The notes below the pieces were generated by a model. That model was not told where the DNA came from and did no database searches. It saw only the letters and a list, made by a program, of their open reading frames with translations. Below are positions 17,797-27,900 of a DNA stretch of 64,000 nucleotides, piece after piece. Source of the stretch: Mucilaginibacter gossypiicola (GTDB lineage: Bacteria > Bacteroidota > Bacteroidia > Sphingobacteriales > Sphingobacteriaceae); assembly GCF_900110105.1 (NCBI RefSeq), contig NZ_FOCL01000017.1, positions 1-64,000 of the forward strand, read 5' to 3'. The number at the start of each line of letters is the position of its first letter. Positions within the stretch are counted from its first letter, which is position 1. The position numbers and the translations under genes were made by a program.

Positions 17797-18858
17797 TTAA
17801 TGCACAAACGCATCCATGGCAACGGTTGGTTTACCGCTGCTATCAAATGCGCCCATGGTGTAGCCCTGCCAGCTGGCATAAGCTTCCGGCTCCCAGTAAA
17901 ATACCCCAAGACCACCCGATACGGATTTTGTTTTAGCTATCAGATCGGTTAAAAAAGCTTTACTGGTTGTTGCTGCTGATACATCCATACCAGCTTCGCA
18001 GATCATTACCTGTTTGCCGTAGCGAGATACCATATCCTGCATATTGGCCAAAACCTGGCTGTTGATGGTCGACCAGTCGCTGGTTGACGGGTATACTGAA
18101 AACCCGCAAATATCCCAGCTTGCGCCATTGGCCTTAAGACCGTCGAAGATCCAGCGGGTGGTAGTATTATTAAAGCCATTGGCCACGTGTACAATAACTT
18201 TTGCTGATGGGAAAATAGCTTTGGTGGCATTATAGCCGCAATTCACCAACCATGCAAAGTTTTTAAAGTTTGTTGCCGATACCGAAGCGCGGCCATCCTG
18301 CCATAGCATACCATCGCTGGTTTCATTACCCACCTGTACCCATGTTGGGGTTATCCCATTTGATTTAAGGGTATTTAAGGTATTATAAGTGTAATTGTAC
18401 ATGGTGGTCATGAGTGTGCTGAAATCAAGACTGGCCCATGCAACAGGTTTGGTCTGGTTACCGGGATCGGCCCAGGTATCGCTATAATGAAAGTCGATGA
18501 GGATGCTCATGCCCGCGGCCGCGGCCCTTTTGGCTTTAGCTACCACATCGGCAGTAGAGTTATAGGTTGATGAAGGATTTACCCATACCCTTAAACGGAT
18601 GGCGTTAATACCTTTACCTCCTAAAACAGTAAACAAGTCTTGCTGGGTACCGCTACTGTTGTAAAACTTTTTGCCCGATGCTTCCATTTGCGTTACCCAG
18701 CTCACATCTGAGCCATAGGCAAATGAGGAAGTAGCTTCGGTTTTCAACTTACCTGTAGCGGTGCTTTGCGCAGCGGCTTGCTTGTTGGCAACTTCTTTGG
18801 TGCAGCTCATGCTTAGGCAAAGCATAACAGCTGATGACAGCGTGATGATTTTTCTCAT
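17797..18858 (-). CDS. GH53 endo-beta-1,4-galactanase, lipoprotein copy 1
   Basis: 353-residue lipoprotein (lipobox LSMSC, Cys19) with a single GH53 barrel: VSWVTQMEASGKKFYN, DFHYSDTWADPGNQ, acid/base E179 (GNETSDGML) and nucleophile E288 (VMICEAGM), closing with FYWEPEAYASWQG. The linker after the Cys is polar and flexible, which suits a surface-anchored enzyme. It is closely similar to the copy at 18916-19968, consistent with tandem duplication, and separated from it by 57 bases. The role would be first cuts on pectic galactan outside the cell, feeding SusCD. Confidence 0.92.
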   Translation of the reverse strand: MRKIITLSSAVMLCLSMSCTKEVANKQAAAQSTATGKLKTEATSSFAYGSDVSWVTQMEASGKKFYNSSGTQQDLFTVLGGKGINAIRLRVWVNPSSTYNSTADVVAKAKRAAAAGMSILIDFHYSDTWADPGNQTKPVAWASLDFSTLMTTMYNYTYNTLNTLKSNGITPTWVQVGNETSDGMLWQDGRASVSATNFKNFAWLVNCGYNATKAIFPSAKVIVHVANGFNNTTTRWIFDGLKANGASWDICGFSVYPSTSDWSTINSQVLANMQDMVSRYGKQVMICEAGMDVSAATTSKAFLTDLIAKTKSVSGGLGVFYWEPEAYASWQGYTMGAFDSSGKPTVAMDAFVH

Positions 18859-18915
18859 AATTTGATTGATTTATTGGTATTTGTAAAAAATTGGTTTCGT
18901 GCTGAATGGCATGAA

Positions 18916-19968
18916 CTATTTAAATGCATCAAGCGCCACGGTAGGCTTGCCCGATGTGTCAAACGCCCCGAGACCATAACTTTGCCAGTTATAGGCCTCC
19001 GGTTCCCAATAAAAAACTCCCAAACCCTGTCCGCCATTCACCGTGCCAACCTTGCTTAACAAATCTGTTAAAAAGGCTTTGCAGGTTGTTGCTTCAGCGG
19101 CAGGCATTCCCACTTCAACTATCATTACCGGGGAACCATACCGGGTAAACATATCATTCATGTTAGCCAGGCATTGTGCATTATAAGTTTGCCAGTTAGT
19201 AGTAGATGGATATAAGGACATGCCTATAATATCCCATTTTGCCCCATTAGTTTTCAGGCCATCAAACATCCAGCGAAACAGGCTGTTGTCATAACCATTA
19301 GCCAGGTGAACAATAACTTTTGTAGTGCTGCTTACTGATTTTACGGCATCATAGCCCGTGGCAACCAGCGCCGCAAAATTGGCCATGTTTTTTGAGGCGC
19401 GGCCATCTTCCCAAAGCATGCCATCGTTGGTTTCATTACCAACCTGTGCCCAGTCGGGCGTAATACCTTTTGCTTTCAGGGCGTTCATTACGCTTATGGT
19501 ATAGGTGCTTAGCGCCATTTTCAGATCGGCAAAACTGAGACTTTGCCACGCGGCAGGTTTAGGCTGCTTACCCGGGTCGGCCCAGCTATCACTGTAATGA
19601 AAATCGATCATGATCTTCATGCCCAGTTTTTGCGCGCGCTGGGCTTTGGCTACTACATCATCTGTATTGCACCAACCATCTGTTGGATTAACCCAGGCAC
19701 GGAGCCTGATAGCGTTCATACCCTTATCCTTCAAGATCTGGATCAGGTCTTGCTGGGTGCCATCGTTGTTATAAAATTTATAACCCGATGCTTCCATCTG
19801 CGTAAGCCAGCTCACATCAGCCCCTTTAACAAGGGCCGATGTGGTGGTTTTAGTTGTATCGCCGGTATCAGGCTTTCTTATGCCTGGATCTCCGCTACTC
19901 TTTTTACATCCTGCGGCTGCCATTAACAACAGCATCATTCCACACAATACAATATTTCTGCTATTCAT
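18916..19968 (-). CDS. GH53 endo-beta-1,4-galactanase, lipoprotein copy 2
   Basis: 350-residue lipoprotein (lipobox AAAGC, Cys21). The GH53 signatures parallel the neighbouring copy: VSWLTQMEASGYKFYN, DFHYSDSWADPGKQ, acid/base E179 (GNETNDGML), nucleophile E285 (VMIVEVGM), FYWEPEAYNWQSYG. It follows susD by 9 bases and is the first enzyme of the operon. The high resemblance to copy 1 outside the catalytic motifs, with different signal peptides, points to duplication followed by divergence, perhaps for different chain lengths or branching. Whether the two differ in specificity cannot be read from sequence. Confidence 0.92.
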   Translation of the reverse strand: MNSRNIVLCGMMLLLMAAAGCKKSSGDPGIRKPDTGDTTKTTTSALVKGADVSWLTQMEASGYKFYNNDGTQQDLIQILKDKGMNAIRLRAWVNPTDGWCNTDDVVAKAQRAQKLGMKIMIDFHYSDSWADPGKQPKPAAWQSLSFADLKMALSTYTISVMNALKAKGITPDWAQVGNETNDGMLWEDGRASKNMANFAALVATGYDAVKSVSSTTKVIVHLANGYDNSLFRWMFDGLKTNGAKWDIIGMSLYPSTTNWQTYNAQCLANMNDMFTRYGSPVMIVEVGMPAAEATTCKAFLTDLLSKVGTVNGGQGLGVFYWEPEAYNWQSYGLGAFDTSGKPTVALDAFK

Positions 19969-19977
19969 TTTGGGGTA

Positions 19978-21489
19978 TTAATAACCTTGTGTTTGGGTTA
20001 ATTTGCCTTTGCTGGCGGTAATTTCATAAGTTGGCACGGGGAACAGGTATGGCCCCGCGGTTTTACCTACCGATGTTAAGGCGCTCTGCCATTGGCCGTG
20101 CCTCACCAGGTCCATCTTGCGTTCACCCTCAAAATAAGTTTCCCAGCCTTCTTCTTTTAGCAGCCAGGTATCAAAGGCCTGCTTAGTCGCAGTGGCTGAT
20201 GAAGGCACATTACCCAAAGCAGCACCACCGTGCGCCAAACGTACCTGGTTAACCAAAGATACAGCTTCGGCAGTGGGGCCGCTGTTTTGGTTAATGGCTT
20301 CGGCAAGCTGTAACATTACGTCGCCCAGGCGCGCTTTTGGAATGTCATTACCCTGGTAAGCATTCAGCGAAGCGCCGCCAAGATCCGGGTATTTGGCTAT
20401 TACCGGGCCCGATAAGCCGTTAGCCTCGTTACGTACCACCCCGCTTTTGTTGGTGTAACTGGCAACAAGCAAATCTTTGCGTTTGTCGGCCGCGTCAAAA
20501 GAATGATAAAACGCCCATGTTGTTGAAATTGGCGCATCGCCACCGGCAAATGAATCTTTTACGCGGTTGCCCGGATAATCTTTTGGATAGGTATAAAACA
20601 CCCAGGGGTTAAAGCTGGCGTGATTTTCGTTACCATCCTGGTCTGGCACACATGATATCGCCCACATGGTTTCGTTATTCCTTTCAGTAGCTTCCATGAA
20701 CAGGCTGGCATAATCGGTTACCAATGAGTAGCCCATGGTCATGATCTGCCTGCCGGTTTTTTCGGCATTAACAAAATCCTTTTCATTCATATAAGTACGC
20801 ATCAATACCGTAAGCGCGATGGCCTGGTTAAACCGGCCATAATCTGATGGTGATTTTGGCAAGTTTTCGGCTGCGTAGGTAAGATCGCCAACTATCGATG
20901 CTAAAAATGCCTCGCGGGTTGGACGGGTCAGGTCAGTTTCGGCTGCGGTGTTGATCTTTGATGCATCCAGGATCACCGGCACCGGACCATATAGTTGCAA
21001 CAGGTAATACATATTCCATCCACGCGACATGCGGGCTTCGGCAGTCAGTTCCTTTTTAGCCGCATCGCTGATGGTTGATTTATTGATATCGTCAATGATC
21101 TGGGTGATGCGGGTTACAAACCTGATCTTTTCAAAATGGTTATTGCCTGTGCCCTGGTTTGCTAAAAATGTAAAACTTGCGGTACTGAACTGGGTAAAAA
21201 TACCACCCCATCCTGTAAAAACATTCATCTGATCTGTAGGGTAATCAAACATCATGATATCGCCGTACTCCGGGCTGAACCAATCGTTCTGATAACCCGC
21301 AGGATCATTATACCCCCATTTTGACTGGAAAGGTTTATAAACCTCGGTAACATAATTTACAAAATCGGCCTCGGTTTTAGGAAAGTTGGTGGTTGATAAC
21401 GAACCGTAAATTTGGGGCTCCAACCCTTTTTTGCAACTGCTTACCGTTACAGCAGCAGCCATTAAGCATATGGTTATAATTTTTTTCAT
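19978..21489 (-). CDS. SusD/RagB-family nutrient-binding lipoprotein (galactan locus)
   Basis: 503-residue SusD lipoprotein, lipobox VSSC (Cys19). It shows the usual pattern: N-terminal KGLEPQ segment, TPR-like helices (about 95-150, RMSRGWNMYYLLQLYGPVP), and the C-terminal signature (LAEAINQNSGPTAEA, EEGWETYFEGERKMDLVRHGQW). It should bind galactan-derived oligosaccharides and form the lid on the SusC encoded 19 bases upstream. It sits just before the GH53 genes in the same operon. Confidence 0.94.
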   Translation of the reverse strand: MKKIITICLMAAAVTVSSCKKGLEPQIYGSLSTTNFPKTEADFVNYVTEVYKPFQSKWGYNDPAGYQNDWFSPEYGDIMMFDYPTDQMNVFTGWGGIFTQFSTASFTFLANQGTGNNHFEKIRFVTRITQIIDDINKSTISDAAKKELTAEARMSRGWNMYYLLQLYGPVPVILDASKINTAAETDLTRPTREAFLASIVGDLTYAAENLPKSPSDYGRFNQAIALTVLMRTYMNEKDFVNAEKTGRQIMTMGYSLVTDYASLFMEATERNNETMWAISCVPDQDGNENHASFNPWVFYTYPKDYPGNRVKDSFAGGDAPISTTWAFYHSFDAADKRKDLLVASYTNKSGVVRNEANGLSGPVIAKYPDLGGASLNAYQGNDIPKARLGDVMLQLAEAINQNSGPTAEAVSLVNQVRLAHGGAALGNVPSSATATKQAFDTWLLKEEGWETYFEGERKMDLVRHGQWQSALTSVGKTAGPYLFPVPTYEITASKGKLTQTQGY

Positions 21490-21508
21490 GTTGATTGCTG
21501 TTTTAAGA

Positions 21509-24500
21509 TTAAAAACCGGCCCTTAAGCCAAATGAGAACGTCCTGAACATTGGGTACGGGGCATAGCCGCCTTTAACACTGGCATAGCTTACTTCCGGGT
21601 CAACACCTTTGTACTTGGTGATGATGAACAGGTTTTGCGCATCGGCAAATACCCGTACCGATTTGGTGAACTTATTTAGCCATGGTGAGTTAAAAGTATA
21701 CCCCAGTGTAAGGTTACGGCAGCGTACAAAATTGGTGCTTACCAGGTTAATGTCCGAGCCTTGTGGCAAGCCTGTAGCACTTTCAATGTAGTTTACACCC
21801 GGCCTTGTACCGCTTTGATTAACTGATGTCCAGGCGTTCAATGCCTGTACAGTGCCACTTTGGGTACTTGATACTATGCTGTTAGGATCGCCCCACGCGT
21901 TGTTATAGTTTATTCCCTTGCCGCCAAACTGTCCGTAAAAGAAAATGCTCAAATCGAATTGTTTGTAGTGGAAATCGTTACCAAAACCAATGCTGATCTT
22001 AGGGTCAGGATTTAATTTAGCGATATCTGCACCTGTTAATTTGCCGTCGCCATCGGCATCAACATAAATTGGCGAACCAGGCAGGTTAGCGCCGCCAGCT
22101 GTTGGCTGCGAAGCCGGTACGGTTTGGCCCGGCTGTAAAAGGCCTTTTGTTTTAAAATAATAGATCTCGTTTACCGGGTCATTAACAGCCTGGTAAGTTA
22201 CGCCCTGATAGGCAAGCAGGTTATCATACACAAAGCGGCTTTTCCACCTGTAGGTATAGTGAGATACGTTGATGGCCGAGTTCCAGGTAAAATCATGTAA
22301 TTTCAAATTTTGCGTGCTCAACGAAATATCGTAACCCTGCCTGTATTGATGACCACCGTTAACCGGCTGAGTTGACAGGTAGGAAAGCGGAGCGGTTGGC
22401 CCGGTTGTGCGAAGCAGGTTGGTGATATCATCCCTGAACACATCTACTGAACCTGTTACGCGGTCTTTAAATAAACCGAAATCTAAACCGATATTCTTGT
22501 TCTCTGTTTTTTGCCAGGTTAATTCCGGGTGATCAATGGCATAACGGGCTATAGTAGCATAGTTTACAGCACCATTGGTAAAGAAAATGGTATTGCCATC
22601 AGGAGCGTAACCGCCGTAACCTGCTGCACCGATAGTGCTACCTGTTGTACCAGCGCTGGCGCGAAGTTTAAGCAGGCTCACAAAGCTTACATTCTTCATG
22701 AAATCCTCGTTGCTGATCTTCCAGCCAACGGAGGCCGAAGGGAATGAAGCGTATTTGGTATTGGGGAAAAATAGGCTGTAACCATCATAACGGTATGACA
22801 GGGTTAAAAGGTATTTATCTAAAAAGCTGAACGAGCTCCGCGCGAAGTATGAGCGTGTTTTGCTGGCCGTTTTTACCGAAGTGATACCTATATTGGCCGT
22901 TTCGGCAGATAGGTTGGTTGCGCCAATTACATCAGCACCGCCGGCGCCCTGGCTACCAAAGGCATTATAGGTGTTTTTATATTGACCTGCACCCGCAACG
23001 GCATCGATATTTAAAAATTTAGCGATATCTTTTTTAAAGGTTACAGTAGCCTCCAAAGTCTGGTTTTCGCGGTTGTTATAGTTCATAGATGCCCGCGACA
23101 GGTTTTGCGAAAAGTAGAAAACCGTGCTCGGCACAAAAAAGGTACGATTAGCGGCCTCATAATTATCACCGAACAACAGGTGACCGGCCAATACGCCAGG
23201 GATCACTTTCAGGTCGGCAGATAAATTGGCGTTTAATGAATGATAGCTGGTATTATCCTGAACATCCAGTAATGATACCGGGTTGGCAATAACACCGTAA
23301 CGGGTGTAATTACCGCTTGCATCACGTACAGCTACGTTTGCAGGATAACCCAAAGCCGCCTGGATGATACCGAAACCCTGTGTACCAGAACCACCTGTTT
23401 GCCCGCCTGATGAGGAGTTTAAATAGCTATTGGTATTACCGGTGAAGTTTGCATTCAGCGTTAAAAATTTAGCCGGGGTAAATGACAGGTTAGCGCGGCC
23501 CGTATATTTATTGAGCCCCGCTCCTTTTAACGTACCGTCTTCATTATAATATCCGCCCGAAAAATAGTAGGTAGCTTTTTCGCTGCCTCCGTTGATATTT
23601 ACCTGGTGGTTGTTGATAGCACCGGTACGGAAGATCTGGCCCAGCCAATCGGTACCATTCCCCGCTGCTGCAATATCGGCAGCGCTGTATTTTGGTGTTG
23701 GCAAGCCGGATTGTGGGTTGGGGCCGTAAGGCTGCTGCTGTTTGCCGGCCAGGTATTGATCAGTAATAAGCTGGTTGTATAATGTTTCGTACTGGTTAGC
23801 TTTTAGCGGTTGCAGGTAAGGGTAATTTTTTTCGAAAGAATAGCTGCCGCTGTAAGTAATGTTCAATCTGCCCGCTTTACCTTTTTTGGTAGTGATGAGG
23901 ATAACACCGTTGGCTGCATTTACACCGTAGATGGCGGCACTGGCATCTTTCAATACCTCGATAGATTCCACATCATCGGGGTTTAAACCGGCAAGACCAC
24001 CACGACTTACGCCATTGGTTTCGCCGGCAATGGTACCATTACCCGGCTCAAGCCCATCGCCCGGGAATATCACCCCATCAACCACATACAACGGGTTACC
24101 ACGGCCGCGGATAGACAAGTTAATATTACCTCCCGGCTGTGAACTACCCTGTGATACCTGTAAGCCCGAAGCCCGGCCAAACAGCAACTGAGGGATAGAG
24201 TTATTGGCAGCCTGCGGGATTTTTTTAGGATCGACCTTGGTTACCGCAGTAGTAATATTTTGGCGGGTAGTTGTACCGTAGCCGATAACCACCACCTCAT
24301 TAAGGCCGTTCTGTTTAGTATCTAAGGTCACGTTTAAAGTACTGCCGCTTACGGTTACTTCCTTGGCGTCATAACCCAAACCGCGGAACAACAGTATCGT
24401 GCCGCCGGCTGCTTTAATGCTGAATTTCCCGGCAGCATCGGTAGCCGTTCCCTGCGATGTACCTTTGATACTAACAGAGATACCGGGCAGCGTGGTGCCG

Positions 24501-24625
24501 TCTTCCTTTGAGGTAACAGTACCGGTTACCGTTTGCTGGGCATAAACACCGGAGACTGACAGCATAGCCAGCGCAAACACCAGCAGGCATAATCTTCTCC
24601 AAAATTGAAAAGTAGAGTTTTGCAT
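21509..24625 (-). CDS. SusC/RagA-family TonB-linked transporter without STN domain (galactan locus)
   Basis: Outer-membrane importer. Start chosen at ATG 24625 (MQNSTFQFWRRLC), giving 1038 residues and a signal peptide ending at VYAQ; the frame is open further up to 24679 but that stretch has no signal character. After the signal comes a carboxypeptidase-like beta domain (about 32-105, SKEDGTTLPGISVSI) and a plug with the signature IYGVNAANGVI near residue 233, then the barrel. There is no STN domain, which fits control by the divergent hybrid sensor at 24980 rather than by sigma/FecR. Its predicted cargo is galacto-oligosaccharide. Confidence 0.94.
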   Translation of the reverse strand: MQNSTFQFWRRLCLLVFALAMLSVSGVYAQQTVTGTVTSKEDGTTLPGISVSIKGTSQGTATDAAGKFSIKAAGGTILLFRGLGYDAKEVTVSGSTLNVTLDTKQNGLNEVVVIGYGTTTRQNITTAVTKVDPKKIPQAANNSIPQLLFGRASGLQVSQGSSQPGGNINLSIRGRGNPLYVVDGVIFPGDGLEPGNGTIAGETNGVSRGGLAGLNPDDVESIEVLKDASAAIYGVNAANGVILITTKKGKAGRLNITYSGSYSFEKNYPYLQPLKANQYETLYNQLITDQYLAGKQQQPYGPNPQSGLPTPKYSAADIAAAGNGTDWLGQIFRTGAINNHQVNINGGSEKATYYFSGGYYNEDGTLKGAGLNKYTGRANLSFTPAKFLTLNANFTGNTNSYLNSSSGGQTGGSGTQGFGIIQAALGYPANVAVRDASGNYTRYGVIANPVSLLDVQDNTSYHSLNANLSADLKVIPGVLAGHLLFGDNYEAANRTFFVPSTVFYFSQNLSRASMNYNNRENQTLEATVTFKKDIAKFLNIDAVAGAGQYKNTYNAFGSQGAGGADVIGATNLSAETANIGITSVKTASKTRSYFARSSFSFLDKYLLTLSYRYDGYSLFFPNTKYASFPSASVGWKISNEDFMKNVSFVSLLKLRASAGTTGSTIGAAGYGGYAPDGNTIFFTNGAVNYATIARYAIDHPELTWQKTENKNIGLDFGLFKDRVTGSVDVFRDDITNLLRTTGPTAPLSYLSTQPVNGGHQYRQGYDISLSTQNLKLHDFTWNSAINVSHYTYRWKSRFVYDNLLAYQGVTYQAVNDPVNEIYYFKTKGLLQPGQTVPASQPTAGGANLPGSPIYVDADGDGKLTGADIAKLNPDPKISIGFGNDFHYKQFDLSIFFYGQFGGKGINYNNAWGDPNSIVSSTQSGTVQALNAWTSVNQSGTRPGVNYIESATGLPQGSDINLVSTNFVRCRNLTLGYTFNSPWLNKFTKSVRVFADAQNLFIITKYKGVDPEVSYASVKGGYAPYPMFRTFSFGLRAGF

Positions 24626-24979
24626 ATTTGATTTTTTAATTGGTTTAAAACAGGCTTTTCCCACATAGCACAGATGCATGCGGCGGCGATATCAGTCGCG
24701 CGGATCTTATTGCTGCATCAAATCTCTGCAACCGCGCACATCAGTTCATGAAAGGAAAAAGCATTTGGTTTACTGTACAAATGACAGGTTTAAATAATGA
24801 TCGGCTTTGTGCAGATGTTCATTTTTTTGGTTCAAACTGTTATTTATTGCTATAAAAACAGCCGGAGAGCACTTTTTAGCTGTGTTTTTAACATTTATTA
24901 CTAATATTGCTCAATACCAATTGAAACCTAGTAATTGCGTTTGATTTTTCAGTTTGAATTGCCCGTGCCACGTAGTAAG
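24626..24979. other. Divergent control region between galactan susC and the hybrid sensor gene
   Basis: 354 bases separate the divergent starts at 24625 and 24980. Both promoters and the binding site of the AraC-type output domain should lie here. I found no exact TAnnTTTG box for susC. On the plus strand TAATATTG (24902-24909) matches seven of eight positions and could serve the sensor gene. The sensor frame is open back to a TTG at 24935. No RNA gene or small protein is apparent. Confidence 0.4.
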
Positions 24980-27900
24980 ATGTTTAAGCTAAACCATTGG
25001 CTGTGCAGCATAAGGATGCTTGCCTGCGGATTGGCAACTGCTATATTTTGCGTTGCGCAACCAGCGTCGGCGCAGGTACCGAAACTCAAGTTCAGTCATA
25101 TCAATAGTCTTCAGGGACTTTCAAACAGCACCATCGAAACTATTTACCAGGATAACCGCAAGTTTATTTGGTTTGGCACACGCGACGGACTAAACCGGTA
25201 CGATGGTTACCAGATCACTGTATTTAAGAACAATCCCGCCGATGCTAATACCATCAGCGATAATTACATCCGTTGTTTATATGAGGATAGCCACCATAAT
25301 CTGTGGGTGGGCACCAGCAACGGCCTCAACAGGTTTAATCCTTTTAAAAACACCTTCACCCGTTACAAGCACAGTGCAGCCGATAAGCAAAGTATCGCTA
25401 ACAATACCGTAAACTGTATTTATAATGATAAAAAAAGCAACCTTTGGATAGGTACTGCCGATGGCTGCCTCAATAAATACGATACGATAAGCAATAGTTT
25501 TCTTCACTTTTATGATGATAAGAGCATCGCCAAAAATGAAGAAGGCAAGCAGATCAACTACCTCTATGAGGATAGTCATAATAACCTTTGGGCAGGTACC
25601 GGCAGCGGGTTAAAGATCTTCAACCGGACTAATAATACATTTAGCAATATTATAAATGGTTTCGCGGAGATCAGCAACCCGGTAAACCGCATCCAGGAAG
25701 ATAGCTTGCATAATCTTTGGTTGGGTATCGAAAACGGTGGTCTCATGATGCTCAACCTTAAGGATAAAACCGTCAAACGCTACCAGCATGAGCAGCAGGA
25801 TAACGGCAGCCTTACAAACGACCAGGTAAAAAGCCTGCTGGTGGACAAGAAGGGCAATATCTGGGCAGGGGGCATTAACGGTGGCTTAAGCCTGTTTAAC
25901 CCACAAAGCGGCGCATTCAGCAATTATCAAAACGTGTCCGAAAACTCGAGCAGCTTATCGCAACGCACAGTATCGGCTATTTTTGAGGACGATCAAAGTA
26001 ATTTGTGGGTAGGCACCCATCGCGGCGGGGTTAATTTGTATACCCCCAAGGCTAATAAATTCAGGCTGCTGCAAAACGAATCCGGCAACAACAGTTTGAG
26101 CTATAATGACGTGCGTGCTTTTTACGAAGACGAAGCGCATAACATTTGGATAGGGACAGATGGCGGCGGGCTGAATGTTTATAATCCGCAACAAAACACC
26201 TTTAAACATTACCGCTATAACCCGAATAATAATAACAGCCTTGCTGTGGATGCCGTGCTGGATATTTTGGTTGATAAAAACAAGGTATGGGTAAGTACCT
26301 GGGGAGGCGGGTTTAATTGCCTTGATAGAACCAGCGGTAATTTCACTCACCTTACCAACAACCCCGCCGATAAAAGCACCATTAGCTCAAATTATGTTCA
26401 AAAATCATTTAAGGATAGCGAAGGCAACTTTTGGGTGGCTACTTATTACGGTGGCCTTAACCTGTTTGATCAAACAACACACCGGTTTACCAGGTTCACG
26501 GAAACTGCCGATAAAAAAGGCCGTATCCAGGGCAACAACATCGTATCCATCAATGAAGATCGCAATAAAAACCTGTGGATAGGTACCGATGATGGCGGGC
26601 TGAATTGTTATAACCTCCTTACCAAAAAGATCAGTCATTACTTTAACAACCTTGAAAAGCTGCCCGACCTGCGGGTGATATTCATTGATCATAAAGGCAG
26701 GCTATGGCTTGGTCAAACCGGGCTTTACGTTTTTAATGCTGCCAAAAACAAATTTGAGATTTACACTGGCAAAGCCGGACTTGGTACAGAATTTATTAAA
26801 AGTATAGAAGAAGATGCCGCCGGCAACTTTTGGATCTCCGGTTCAAACGGGTTGATGAAATTTAACCCTTCAAACCTGCAGTTCAGTAAATATAATGCTG
26901 CCGACGGTCTGCAGGGCCAGGAGTTTGAAGCCAACTCATCTTTAAAAGCAAAGAATGGCTGCCTGTATTTTGGTGGAGTTGATGGCTTTAATGTTTTTGA
27001 TCCTTCGGCCATTGTGGCCAACCCCTACATTCCACCGGTTTATATTACGGGGCTGCAATTATTCAATAAAATAGTTGAACCTAATACGCCAGGGTCGCCG
27101 CTTTCGGAGGATATCAGCTTAACAAAATCAATTACTTTAAGCCACGGGCAATCAACTATCGCTTTGTACTTTGCCGCGCTTAATTATACCGCAGCCGAAA
27201 ACAATAAATATAGTTACCGGCTGGAAGGCCTCGACCCCAACTGGTATTACACCGCTGAGCGTAAAGCAGCCTACACTAATTTAGAGCCGGGAACTTACAC
27301 GTTTACGGTACGGGCAGCCAACAACGACGGCTTATGGAATCGCACCGGTACCTCATTAGAGATTATCATCACCCCGCCATTTTGGGCTACATGGTGGTTC
27401 AGAACATTGATGATCGCGGTTATCCTTTTCAGTATTTATGAAATACTGCGTTTTAAAAAGAACCTCGACTTGCGCAAGATCGAAGAAAACAAACGGGAAG
27501 AGATGCACCAGTTGCAGCTTCAATTTTTTACCAATATTTCGCATGAATTCCGTACGCCGCTGTCGCTGATATTAGGTCCGCTGGAAACATTGCTTGAAAA
27601 AGGCAAATCGGCCAGCAGCCAGTATTACGAAGTGATGTACAGGAATGCCAACCGCCTGCTCCTGCTCATTAACGAGCTGATGGATTTCCGGAAAGTAGAA
27701 TCAGGCGCACTTAGCCTGAAGGTTACACCAGGGAATCTCAATACTTTCATCAATGAATTAGCTGCCGAGTTTAAAGAAGCGGCCATTCAAAAAGACATCA
27801 GTTTAAATGTAGTATTAAACAATCCCTTCGATAATATATGGTTTGACAGGCAGGTGCTTGAAAAAATTGTGCTCAACCTTATCAACAACTCGCTGAAATA

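Noticed and set aside
17797..19968. One of the two lipoprotein GH53 genes being a decayed duplicate
   Set aside because: Both keep lipobox, both catalytic Glu residues and full length, so both look functional.
24935..24979. Upstream TTG start for the hybrid sensor
   Set aside because: The ATG at 24980 leads directly into a standard signal peptide; the 15 extra residues have no export character.
24626..24979. Possible riboswitch or small RNA in the divergent control region
   Set aside because: No strong stem, conserved RNA motif or terminator could be recognised there.
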